This document shows positions 1-10,892 of a stretch of DNA of 64,000 bases, in pieces (position 1 is the stretch's first letter; each line of letters opens with the position of its first letter). The translations under genes and the position numbers were made by a program. The DNA comes from Lobosporangium transversale (lineage: Eukaryota > Mortierellomycota > Mortierellomycetes > Mortierellales > Mortierellaceae). The DNA is taken from the NCBI RefSeq assembly GCF_002105155.1, contig NW_019029023.1:248001-312000 (forward strand), written 5' to 3'. Below the pieces are notes generated by a model, which was given only the letters and a program-made list of their open reading frames with translations, was not told the origin of the DNA and ran no database searches.

Positions 1-1
1 A

Positions 2-127
2 GGGCTGAAAGAATACACTGTTGATTTAAGCCAAGACGCATCAGCTTACCTTTCTCCTCCATTACTTTATTACTTTAGAACCACCTTTGTGGAGAATGTT
101 TGTGAGGAATGGTGTATTACGAGGTAA
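2..127 (+). CDS. Possible 3' end of an upstream gene (partial)
   Basis: An uninterrupted reading frame enters from the left edge and ends at TAA at 125-127. It would give about 41 residues with normal-looking composition (GLKEYTVDLSQ...CEEWCITR). The end AG|GTAAAT could instead be a splice donor, with the gene continuing. I do not recognise the family. Short length and lack of context make this weak. Confidence 0.3.
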   Translation, partial: GLKEYTVDLSQDASAYLSPPLLYYFRTTFVENVCEEWCITR

Positions 128-679
128 ATATATATATTTGTACAATTATGATTTTGGTGATCGAATTATGTTTAATCGTACTTTTACTTCAAGCGCAAAC
201 AATCAGAAATAAAAATAATTAATGGCTCTGGCTCTAAACTTTTTTTATTAGACTGGCACAGCGCTTTGTTGCTGCTGCTCTCGTCCGTTGCTTTGTTGCT
301 CTCGTCCATTGCTTTGCTCTCTTCTTTCTCTCATTCATTTTGGCGGTTACTTTTTTTTTTTTTTTTCCTTCATCTCTTCTCTCAAGATCAATTCTTCCTT
401 AATTCTCCTTTCCCCTTTCTCTACTCTTTTTCTCTTCAAGTAAAAAAACAACCCCAGCAACGCCCAAAGGTTGCATTCAGCAGGTAAATAAATTTTTTTA
501 CAGTGTGAGCTAATACACTATGTAATAGAGTTTTTTTTTTACTTTTTATTTTTAATTTGTTTCGAGTTCCTGAAATTGCCATCATGTCATTTCATGCTCA
601 TTCTCTCTTAATGTCTTCACTTCCATAGTCCTTGTGCAATCACCATTTCAACTTTGCACACATTAAACCTGATTAAACA
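128..679. other. Intergenic DNA and 5' leader of the septin-like gene
   Basis: AT-rich DNA with poly-T runs, and a C/T-rich tract at about 260-450. The short open frame over 266-487 is low-complexity Leu/Ser/Phe read from that tract and is not supported as a gene. The last 80 bases (CATTTCAACTTTGCACAC...) look like a leader ahead of the ATG at 680. Confidence 0.5.
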
Positions 680-3600
680 ATGGCTGAAAACAATGTCCCG
701 GCGGCATCTCTTCGCTTTCTCTTACTTGGCGACGTTGGAGTTGGGAAATCAACCTTCATCAGCACCCTCGCTTCAACCCTTTCTGCTGTTCATGCAAATG
801 ACCTTATCGAAGAGTACATCCCTGCACCTCTTTCCTCTTCCACCCCCGCACCTTCTGCAATTCGTCTGAATGGCGTTCACATCGGTGCGGGATCTGTTCT
901 CCAGGACGACGGCTCTTCCCCTTTTGACGATCCTTTAGGTCTGTTACCACCAAAGGTAGAGGTCCCTTCGAGAGACCTAACATTCCTCAGTCTGCCAGGA
1001 TATTCATCCACCACCAACCCTTCGACAATCCTTTCTCTGACGGATGATTATCTTAATCATCATCTTCATTCAGTGACTTCTATTTTCTCACCATCTATTC
1101 CCTCTGCACAACTGGCATGGTTTTTGATCGCAGGCTCGGGTGCTCATTCGCTCCCGACTTGTGCGTTCTACTTTGTGCTCTATGAACTCAAACCAATTGA
1201 TATCATATACATGAAAATGATCCATGAGCGTATCAACTTGATTCCCATCATTGCTAAAGCCGACACAGTCTCAAAGAATGAACTTTGGGTCCTAAAGAAG
1301 AGGATGCTCCGTCAACTAAAGATGAATGGTATCAAGATCCATACCTTTGGGTTAGACATGGAGACAATTGAGAAGATGACTCAGCAGCGACAATGGGGCG
1401 CACCTCCCTTCGTTGTCAGCACTCGTGAAGACAGCGAGGGTCAACTTTTGGAAAGTGAGCTGAAACTGCTGATTGACTTGTGTTTGTACAAACGTATCAG
1501 ACACCTACAGGAGGACGCCGCACGAAAAGTAATTGCTTGGAAGTAAGACATTTACCAACAGTCGAAACAAAACAAAAAACTTCTTTTGCTGCTGTGCAAC
1601 TTTGCCACATATAATTTGTGAATTTCATTTTAATATTCACCTTTTTTCTTTTTAATTAACAGACGAACAATTGAACAAACAGGAAGACAAACAAAAACAA
1701 ATGTGGAAAAAGTCTGGGAGAGAGGGGTTGCAAACACAAAGGACACAAAAACCAACCATGCGAATGGCTTTACGACAAATACCACTCCAGTTGCTGCTGT
1801 GGCGACTGTCAATGCGAGCACCTTTGTGAACAACCACAGCAACGGCTCATATTTTACTCAAGCCGACATGCTCCCTTCGGTCTCCAGCCCTGTAAACCAG
1901 ATCATCCCTGGACAATATGCGCCCCCTCCCTCTGTTCAACAGCAACAGCAGCAGGTCCTGACCCCGCCCACGCCTGCGCCACAAATTAACGGCCAACTAG
2001 CATCCCCAATCAACCTGCCTTTCACCCCACCTCCGTCTGGTAACTCTTCTAGTCTTGATAAGACCGACGTTTCTACCAACTTTGGGTTATCTCTCACTGG
2101 CTATGCACCTCCACCAAGCTTTAACAACGGAGCGACTACAGGATACAGTGCGCCTCCTTCCTCCTTTAATAAACCAGCATCTCTGGGGGCCGTATCATCA
2201 GCGTATCCAGTTCCTGGGACTGCGGCAGTTATTCCCCCTCCTCCTTCATCATCTCACGCTCACCCTAGTCAGTACACCGCTACTACAATATACTCACCTC
2301 TCCCAAAGACAACATCCGCCAACTCGGTAGTTAATGCAATTACTCCACCCATTCAGTCGCGTCTGCCCCTTGGGCATACCGTCACTGGTTTATCTGTCGA
2401 CAACTCAACACGCCCAACTGAACTTACTGGGGAGAATGTCCAGGAGACGGTACCAGATGCCCGGCGATCGTTCATGGAGAGTTATACGCCAAAGGCTACG
2501 GGTGCAGCGGATGGTGTACATTCCTCGCCTACACTGGAAGCGGCTTCCAGTGCTTCTGCTGGCGCTGAAGAGTAAGAACGCCGTTTGTTTGTTTGTTTTT
2601 TTTTTTTTTTTTTTTTTTTTTTTTGTTTGTTTGTTTATCTGGGGTTTTTCTTTTTCTTTTTCTTTTTCATATCTGAGCGTCATTCTTTTAATGGCTAGCT
2701 AATCATTATTTACTGTTATCATTGCCCAACCAAGTAGGATAGAGGTCAAAGTAGAGATTCCAAATTCGGGAAGTTCGTACCAGCCATCAGCACAGGATTC
2801 TATAACAGACTTTAGCAAGCAACTGCCTCCAACACCACAACTACAACAGACTTCATTCCTCTTGCCAGGAGGCTTCCAGCCAGCTGGAGCTTTCCTTATT
2901 CCTCCACATGACCTTTACCAGGCGACGCTCATGCCAACTGTTATTGGGGCAGCAGGAACGAACGAATATGGCGAGGCCTATCCAGACATTTGGGAAGCAG
3001 TTGAGCTTGGGGATGTGGCCACTGTTCAGATGCACCTCAACAATGGTGTTTCACCAGATCTTCGCAACACTACCCGCTCCACATTATTACACAGGACTGC
3101 ATGGCAAGGGGTGAAGCCGTTTGCGGTGATGAAGTTACTCATCTCTTATGGTGCAAATGTCAACCTGACGAACGAGAATGGGAACACGGTTTTGCAAAAT
3201 GTATTGATGAAGCATGATGATGTAGGGCTGGTCAAGTTGTTACTCGACAATGGTGCAGAGACTATGATCCCCAATAAGGAAGGGATGAATGCTCTTGAGG
3301 TGACAGCGTTGTTCAACAAGGTGGAGTTGGCACGCTATTTATTAGAGAATGATTTATCGTCCTCGGAACCGCAGAGTATCATTAATGCAATGCAACGTGT
3401 GCGTAGTCCAGATAAGAGGGCCATGAGGGTCCTTCTCAAGAGCTGGCAAGGCAAGGACGGAGAGAAAAAGCGGTTGGAGCTGATGGAGAGGTTGAGGAAT
3501 CCGCCGTCCAGTCATGGAAGCCATCAATCACAACAACATAGTCAGCATCAACAACAGAGATCTAGTGATGCTGCCAGTGTGCGCAGTTTTGAGACGACCA

Positions 3601-3688
3601 AAGGAGACGGAAAGTAAGTTTTTGTGAACCGTATTTTATCCTTGCATTACAATGTTTTTTATTTTTTTTACTTTTTTGATTCTGACCC

Positions 3689-3726
<38 letters not shown>

Positions 3727-3777
3727 ATATGCCTCTTCTACTTTAGGTCTAGCAAGTGGTTAAAACTAAAGTTTTAG
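680..3777 (+). CDS. Septin-like P-loop GTPase fused to C-terminal ankyrin repeats
   Basis: Four exons join in frame: 680-1542, 1663-2571, 2738-3613 and 3747-3777, giving 892 aa. The last exon adds only about 10 codons (ending KWLKLKF); GTAAGT at 3614 and CTTTAG at 3741-3746 are good splice signals, although an unspliced stop occurs at 3615. The N-terminus has a Walker A/G1 motif (GDVGVGKST, residues 17-25) and a septin-type G4 motif AKAD near residue 192. The G3 region is LPGY instead of DTPG, so the fold is septin-like but divergent. Residues about 290-590 are a Pro/Ser/Thr-rich, probably disordered linker with repeated YAPPPS/YSAPPSS motifs. Residues about 673-795 hold three to four ankyrin repeats (for example LLISYGANVNLTNENGNTVL). 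I infer a GTP-binding scaffold at the cortex or cytoskeleton; membership of the true septin ring is unproven. Confidence 0.8.
3689..3728. repeat. (ATCT)n microsatellite in the last intron of the septin-like gene
   Basis: About ten tandem CTAT units lie inside the intron 3614-3746, just upstream of the CTTCTACTTTAG acceptor. It forms part of the pyrimidine-containing stretch before the acceptor. Confidence 0.85.
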
Positions 3778-4215
3778 GATAGTTTACAGTAATGAGTTAT
3801 GCCCCATACTATCATATTCTTTCTAATGATGATAACACGTTTAATGAGCATTTTTAAAAGTCAAATTAAAAAATAAAAAAGTAAAATGTGATGACTAAAT
3901 TATTAAATTACTGATTTAGGCATTTTAATTTGATCAAGGCGTAAAGAAAATATAAATCTGGCTTTGCTGCGGGATTGTGGGTGGCTGGGTTTTGAATGGC
4001 CGCAGCAAAAAAAAAAAAAAAAAAAAAAATATTGTTCGTTGTTCGTGTGCTTAAAAAAGCTCTTTTTTCTTTTCGCTTTCTTTTTTTTTTTCATTATCAC
4101 AAAAAAATAAACTCAACTCGTCTTTATACGACAACAACTGATCTATAACACTTTTCCATCCCATCCTATCCTTCCTTTCACATTTTAACACTCATATACA
4201 AAGACACATTCAAAA
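3778..4215. other. Intergenic region between two plus-strand genes
   Basis: It holds the 3' region of the septin-like gene and the promoter/leader of the GAT gene. An A23 run lies at about 4006-4029. A C/T-rich leader (4126-4190) precedes the ATG. No further gene is seen. Confidence 0.6.
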
Positions 4216-5985
4216 ATGAGCTCAGCCTGGTTTGACGTTAGATGCAATTCATCCAGCTCCAGTAGCTTTGCCTCTAGACTTGGCATACGAGACACTGACA
4301 CCGAACAGAATACCAGGGTAAGGAAAAGGCTTCAATCTTGACTCTTGTCTTGCTTTGTCTTGTCCTGCCTTGCCTTTCCTAGCCTTGCCTTTCCTTTTTT
4401 TTTTCCTTTTTGATTCTTGATATCAATTATACTAAAAAAACTCTTTCAGACATTAAAACAGCCTTCAATAGAACAGTTGGTTGATAAAGCACAAAGCAAT
4501 GCTGGTCTGTTGTATGAAATGATCACAGCCATAAACGAACAGAGTGAGACTCTTTCCACCTTTGAACAAAACGATCTTATTCAGGTAAACAGAACTAGAC
4601 TTTTTTTTTTTTTTTTTTTTTAATTTTTTTATTTTTTAAAGGGGGGTTTCGACAGTAAATTGTATGGTGTTGCATATCATGCATGACTTGCATGATAAAC
4701 ATGAATGAAATACTATGATTTTGTCACACGTAATGAACATTATATTCTGTATTTTTTTGAAAAAAAAAAAAAAAAAAAAAAAGACTTTATATCGCGAGTG
4801 CCAAGAAATGACAAATAACCTTAATGAGCGTATCTGGGAAAGCTCTGGCTCAAGTTCCATTGGACTATCTCAGTCTTCTGAATCCAATGTGAACGATGAG
4901 GCACAAACTGGTATGTATTGGACAAACAAAATGCATCACCTTTTTCTTTTATCACTACTATCATTACTAATTTATTGTTCTTTTCCTTTTTTTTTTTTTT
5001 TTTTTCCCTTTTTTGTAAAGTATTATTAATTTCATGCCTTGAACAGGTTCAAACTTCACTACGCCGATATCAAGAATGCAAGGATTTTTTGAGCGCTAAA
5101 GCGATGCAAGAGGAAGAAAATGCACTTGAACAGGCCTATGTGTCAACCCAGCCCATCGACCACATTCAAGTTCATGGACGTCATATTGACAACAGCAGCA
5201 CTTTTGCTGCTGCTGCTGCTGCACTAGATAATCACAAAGCCAGTGATGACTATTATGATCATGGCTATGTCCGTGACAAAGAGGATTACGATCAAGGCTA
5301 TACCATGGATCAATCATTCCTATCTCACTTTCGCGAATCAGACGAACCCTATGCTTCATGGCATTTGGATCCTCGAAAGGATTTCAAGGCTAACCAGTCA
5401 AAGCTGAAGACTGGGATTAGTATGGAGCAAATACGACAGCTTTGCAATGAGCGAAAGATGAAGAGATGGGTAGAAAAGAATCCTCAAAACAGTGTTCATG
5501 GAATCAAAGAAGATCCACTGAAGCTTAGGCCTGAAATGTTGACATTGGATGATGCTACCCAGGAAGACGACCTTTTGGAAGGAGCTGCGACTGAGGAGCC
5601 AAAGGAAGCTGAAGACCATGCAGAAGAATCAAGCGCTCGGCTGAAAGTAGAAGAATCAAAACCAACCACTTCATTGGAACTAAAAGAGTCAAAGTCAAGC
5701 TCTCCAATGGGAGTAGAAGAGAATGGAGGACAAAAAGAGAACTTTGAGTGCATTCAGACCAGTGGAGATAAGGGTAATGATGATATTGGGAACGAAGAAG
5801 AAGGTGGTAAAGCTGTGCAGGTGAAGAAGGATGAACAAGACGAGAAGGTATCAGCTAAGGCTGAAAAGGATGACGACAAGGACGACAACGACGACAAGGA
5901 TGCTTTATCTGATGAATCATGGGAAGAAATCCCTGAGCATGGCATTGCGAATCTGCTGGTTGAGGATGAGAACGGACTGGAATAA
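4216..5985 (+). CDS. GAT-domain protein (Lsb5/GGA/TOM1-like trafficking adaptor, no VHS domain seen)
   Basis: Four exons that keep frame: 4216-4317, 4450-4584, 4784-4910 and 5021-5985, giving 442 aa. After a short Ser-rich N-terminus, residues about 35-140 form three predicted helices typical of a GAT domain (AQSNAGLLYEMITAINEQ, then LYRECQEMTNNLNERIWE, then LRRYQECKDFL). GAT domains bind ubiquitin and Arf-type GTPases in endosomal sorting. The rest is acidic and disordered, with EEIPEHGIANLLVEDENGLE at the end. The full VHS domain of GGA, TOM1 and Lsb5 is absent, so this is a GAT-only architecture. The last acceptor is ambiguous: 5021 keeps the frame, whereas the tidier-looking CAG at 5046 does not. 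Exon 3 is preceded by an A-run in place of a pyrimidine tract. Confidence 0.72.
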
Positions 5986-7204
5986 GCGAGATGCAGCGTG
6001 GAACAAAATTTGTCATTGTCGCTGTTGTCGTCTCTGTCCTTATCATCCTGAAATACCAAGCCAAATACTATACTGCTATACTTTTGCTCTATCACTATTG
6101 ACCAACGATTGTTAAGAGTTGTAAAATAAACAGAGATGGCCGCAGCGGCATAAATGGCGATGTGACTCGTGGCTACTCTTTTTCCATTTTATTTTATTTT
6201 ATTTTATTTTTTTTCATATTGTCATGAATACTACAAAATCAATGTTCCTGAATCATTTTTACCGAGCAGGTCTTAAATTACTTGAGCAGATCCTCCTTTT
6301 TTTTCATGATCTCGGCAATCCATTGTTCCCTTTTCGCTTTCTCGAGCACTGTGCTCTTTCTTGCCTATCCAATTTGCAGTTGAAGAGACAACTCTGTGGT
6401 GGTGATATCCTGAAGAGAAAACCCCTCTGGCGCATGTTAAAAATAGAATGAATTGAATTCTAATCTTGATTCTATCGCTCATTGCGACAAGGTTGACAAG
6501 GTTCTCTCGCACAAATGCTCCAAGGCCAAGGTAGACAGACTTTCTGAAGGGCTTTGTGCGACTTTTATTTCCCCAAGCCGTTCTTTAAGGGTGCAAAATA
6601 AAAAATAAAAAAAATAAAAAAAAACCGTTGTTATGGTACTATTACATTCCCAAAAGAAACATCTTTATACATTTCACAGTTTGAAAGCCACCGGTAATCT
6701 TTCATTGAGGTAAGTTATGCACGACTCTTTGAATAACTACAAAGCAAATGCTCAATGATTAAATAGAATTATCTTTCAACAGCAAGCAGTGGAATAATAA
6801 TGCTCCTGCAGGATGCCTTTCGACCACTACAGGATTTGAAAGCACAACTGAAAATACCATCGATCCAATCGTTGCTCTAGGAACCTTTTTTTTTTTTTTT
6901 TTTTTTTTTTACAAGCAGAAGAGGATATGGCGGCAAGCGCCGAGTTGGAAAAAGACATAAAGTTCATAGAGGGATTTAAGTAAAGCATGGTAGAGCGGAT
7001 GATTTTGACAAAGTGCCATGAGGAAGGTACAAATGAAGGCTACTTCCAAGGCTACACAACCTCCAGCTCGATAAAAAGATAATTCAAACCAAAGGAGTGG
7101 GGATCCCCTAACATCTATCTTTAATACTGCGAGTTGTAATCATTTTTCATTTTTTTTATTTTTTACTTTTTTATTTTTACTTTTAATAGTATAAGTACAT
7201 GGCC
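5986..7204. other. Intergenic; possible small minus-strand exon at 6278-6364
   Basis: The first 130 bases are the 3' region of the GAT gene. On the minus strand 6364 to 6278 gives about 28 protein-like codons ending EKAKREQWIAEIMKKKEDLLK and a stop, preceded by an AG. It could be the last exon of a small gene whose other exons I could not place. Long T (6886-6910) and A/T runs fill much of the rest. The neighbouring frame 6512-6273 overlaps it and cannot also be coding. Confidence 0.3.
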
Positions 7205-9611
7205 TTAAATTATACCTTGTTTAGCCCCTGTTCTGAGTATTTCTGATAACATCAGATCTACTTCCTCCCCAGTTAAATTCCAATACAGGTACAAACTTAT
7301 CAAAGTCGCGTTGGTCTTGAGCGCTTCTGACAATGCGAGAGCTCCTTCATTCCTAATTTTGTTCTTCCACAAGCCCAACGTGGTTAAAGTTGTGTTGGTT
7401 TTGACCTCTAACAGTGCCAGGGCCCCTTCTTTCCCAACAGACTTGCTCTCCAATTCCAAATTGATCAAGGTCATGTTGGCCTTGAGTGCCTCCGAAAGTG
7501 CGAGAGACCCTCCGTTCCCAAATGGGTAGTCGTTTGAGTACGCCTCCGCCCGATAATTGCTCCATAAGGAAGGTGTTCCAGAAGCCCAAACTGGTCAAAG
7601 TTGAGCTAGCCTTGAGCGCATTTAACAATACTAGGACCCCTTTCTTAATTAGGTTGAACCGCAAATCCAAAGTGATTAAAGTCGTATTAGTCTTTAGTAT
7701 CTCAGAGAATGCAAAGGCCCCTTCATTCCCAATTGAGTTGTTCGTCAAGACCAAAGCGGCCAAGGTCGCGTTGACCTTGAGTGCCTCCGATAATATAAGA
7801 GCTCCTTTATCCTCAATGTTGTTGAGATGCAAGTTCAAACAGGTCAATATCATGTTAGTCTTGAGTACCTCTGACAGTGCTGTAACTCCCTTCTTCCCAA
7901 TTGGATTGGTATGCAAATCTAAATATGTCAAAGTGGTATTGTTCCTGAGTGAATCTACAAGTACCCGAAAAGCACTACCTTCAATCCTTCGAGGTCTCAT
8001 CTCAAAGGATAATCGTTGAAGATGTGCCGGTTTTCTGCTTGGTAAATTGGAAAGTTCGATATGATCCGGAGATAGTACAATACTGATCGTTTCATTTTGC
8101 GGGACTCTATATTGCGTAGATATTGACTGTAGTCCCCTGGTAAAGCTCCCTTGAGAATCTCCAAGATCTAGTCAAAGAATCAATACACTTGATCTATCTA
8201 GTGCTTCCTCAAGTGCTTCAAGATCAGCTTTGCTCCATCCCCATTTAAGCGTGATATCCAACTCGTATACTTGCTTTGCATTGACCAAGGCATTATATTC
8301 TTCAGCCCTGGTTCTGGATCCCAATTTGTTGACCACTCCACCAAAGTGTGGGGCATACTTGCCACGGTTCACCTCCACAACATTTTTGAGCGCCATCTGT
8401 TCTCTCTCTCTCTATAATTCGAATGATAATGATGAGGATAAACCCATTTGACATGCCCTGTTTCTGTTGTTATTCTGTACAAGTTGTCAAGCTTGCTATC
8501 TTCATCATTAGTTTGAAGGAACGTTCTCACCTGACGGAGACCTGTTTCTTCAAGTAGTTCATAGTCATCAATTGTGTTAATGTTATTCAAGGCTGGATAC
8601 GCCTTGGAGAGCTCATTCAAGTGGTTGAGTGAATGATCAATACAGTTTTTGCGATTTGGGACTGGTGCAAGAGGGGCAGCCAGAGGTATTCCTACTTTGA
8701 GGCACTGTAAAAGGATGACCATGTGTTTCCCATACTGTTGAAAGAACTCTGTGTTGTTTCGGATATCATATCATTCATGATTAGCAATGTGGATTCGGTT
8801 CCGGTTATCTTTGCTTGTCTTTACAGAGTGATCCCCCACATTCACATAGGAAGTGAAGGCGGAACTCGTTCCTCAAGACATTCATTGGGTCCCAATTGGC
8901 GTGGTCGAGAGGTAAAATGATAAAGAGTTGAGAGATTGGATACTCGTGTAGCTCAAAGACCTGAACAAGGATAGCTTCAGCTTCCTTTTGGAGTATAGCA
9001 AGTCTGTCGAGCGCTTGCTCTTGCAAATTTTTCATCTCCTCCTGCATCGCAAATATCTTCTCATCCTTCTCCATAGCCTCCAATTGCAGCTTAATCATAT
9101 CTGATTATAGCTTAATCATTTCATTGCCCTATTTTCGGCTCTCATCAGCAACTCCTTAATCTCTTCGTACTGAGAGTTGGAGTTCTCGTTATTGTGAACA
9201 GTAAGAGATGAGTTGGAAGATTGAATAAGGTTGGATAATGACAATAGAGCGTCATGAAAGGCCAGATTTTTCGACTCTTTTGATATCGGCAAACGGGCGA
9301 TAGCGTTGCTGTTGCTGTTATTATTGTTGTAGTTGCAGGACTGCGTTTATCCTGTAATGACATCCAGGATCTTGTCAGGATAGAGCGCAATACGTGGAGG
9401 TTCAATCCTAATGGAGTAGAAAAAAAAGTCGTGCCAAATTGGGTTCTCTTCTCTTTATTTTCCTTTCCAGAGCAATTGATAAAACAAATATGCCTGTTGT
9501 CATCAGCGTCTAAAAGGAATGGGATGGGATCCCATCCACCTTGAATCGATGTGCATCCAGAAATACATCTACAATGTCTCGCAGAAATTGTTGGTATTGA
9601 GGTTCTGTCAT
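7205..9611 (-). pseudogene. Decayed LRR-family gene (header + middle domain + LRR)
   Basis: Reading from 9611 to 7205, the start (MTEPQYQQF) is followed by a header exon with an internal deletion that removes the EEVC...LQD part. After the intron, the IEPPRIALYPDKILDVI junction is present but soon hits a stop. Later blocks are recognisable in different frames: 8722-8369 matches the FFQ.YGKHMVILLQCLKVG...NTIDDYE...TETGHVKW middle domain, and 8000-7205 has the IRPRRI-like anchor and about nine 28-aa LRRs with another frame change near 7500. There are many stops and frameshifts, so no full protein is possible. It is the most divergent member in the window and probably an old copy. Confidence 0.85.
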
Positions 9612-9644
9612 TTCGGTAATAATTCGAGGGATGATGATAAGATG
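9612..9644 (-). promoter_or_regulatory. Conserved pre-ATG leader of the LRR family (pseudogene copy)
   Basis: On the minus strand it reads CATCTTATCATCATCCCTCG then AATTATTACCGAA, directly abutting the ATG. The same block precedes the other four family members at 10860, 21683, 45879 and 63407. It is retained here although the gene behind it is broken. Confidence 0.6.
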
Positions 9645-10203
9645 AATTCTTTTTCCATTTCTCTATTTTAAGTAAGAGATGTGAGTGATCTAATGTGACA
9701 GCTGGATGTTTTGCTCCTGATTCTTTGCTTTCATCTTCATCAAGGATCAATCTGGAATCTGTGCGAGACGCTAAGGGGGAACTCAAGGATAAAGCTCTTC
9801 CTTGGATACCTCGCTCATAATCAGAAACGAAAATGATTGTCTTTTATACAAAATAGATTTAGATCTTTTAAAGATGCATTTGGCTTAGTATCTATCCCAT
9901 TATGGTGTAATCGAAGGATAGAAAGAGCAATCCCTAGTCCACGCGCATACTTCAAACAGGACACAAACCCATGTATCCATATTGTATTTTTCTTTTTTTT
10001 TAAAAAAAATTCGTTCCTGTCGCTCCTGTCAATAAGAGAACCATTCACTATATAAAATCCTTTTAATTGATTCAAAACCTCGGATCCATCACATGGGCGA
10101 AGCACTGCACAATGTAGCCATATAATATATATTGTAAGCCAGTCACCTCATTTGTAAAAGATTAATCATCTTATTGCTCTATCTATACCCTTTATCCAAG
10201 AGT
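9645..10203. other. Intergenic spacer, no gene seen
   Basis: DNA upstream of the decayed LRR gene up to the outer edge of inverted-duplication arm A. The frames over 9821-10105 and 9837-10055 contain a poly-Phe/Lys run from a T/A tract and are not credible genes. Confidence 0.5.
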
Positions 10204-10859
10204 AATCCTAGTTTTTTAATTTCATTCAATTTTATTTTTTTCTTTTTCTCTTTTTTTAACAAACAGAGTTCGCACATGGACCAGTTGTGCTAAAGCCAAG
10301 ACGATCGATCATAGCCACATGCCACACCTTAGCGGACGGATAGGAGAGCTATCCTTTACAGTGAATCTTCCGGGAGACGTAGCCTTGAAGCGTGCTGTTC
10401 AATGACCTTAACAGCGTTCGTGTATTCATTATGGTACTCGAGCGAAACCCAAGCTGGTTCCTCTTTGTTAATTGGGGATCCAAAAATACTAGATAGTAAA
10501 TGGCAAAAATGCACAGGTTCATTGATCAGTCAAGTGCGGTGCGCTGTTATGGCTGTGCTGTTCATACTGATAGCTCAAGACGCGTTTTTTTATGGCTTGA
10601 CTTGACCTCTATACTCACCTCTCTCAATCGTATCATCAGACTTTAATCATAGCAGGAGGGCAAACCATTAATTGCTGGTCTCAATCAATGCATCCTGACG
10701 GGATAAATTTACAGCACTCTGGGATGAAAATACAGCCAGCGGATTCATGCAAGATCAAGCATTATTTTCCCAGCCCTGCCACTTCAAGAGGCGAAGCTGA
10801 AAAACAATCAACTAGCATCTCCTAACATTGAGAAATGAGACAGCTTTTTCTCTTTTCTT
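10204..10859. other. Upstream region of the arm A LRR gene
   Basis: Conserved with 45880-46560 in arm B, with small insertions and deletions. The 67-codon frame at 10402-10605 is broken in arm B, so it is not supported. It probably holds the promoter; no clear TATA box is seen. Confidence 0.5.
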
Positions 10860-10892
10860 CATCTTGTCATCATCCCTTGAATCACCACCGAA
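10860..10892 (+). promoter_or_regulatory. Conserved pre-ATG leader of the LRR family
   Basis: CATCTTGTCATCATCCCTTG followed by AATCACCACCGAA ends exactly at the ATG of the arm A gene. Matching blocks precede all four other family members. Position suggests a 5'UTR or core-promoter/translation element. Confidence 0.65.

Noticed and set aside
266..487. 73-codon Leu/Ser/Phe frame
   Set aside because: Low-complexity translation of a C/T-rich tract; no homology or splice support.
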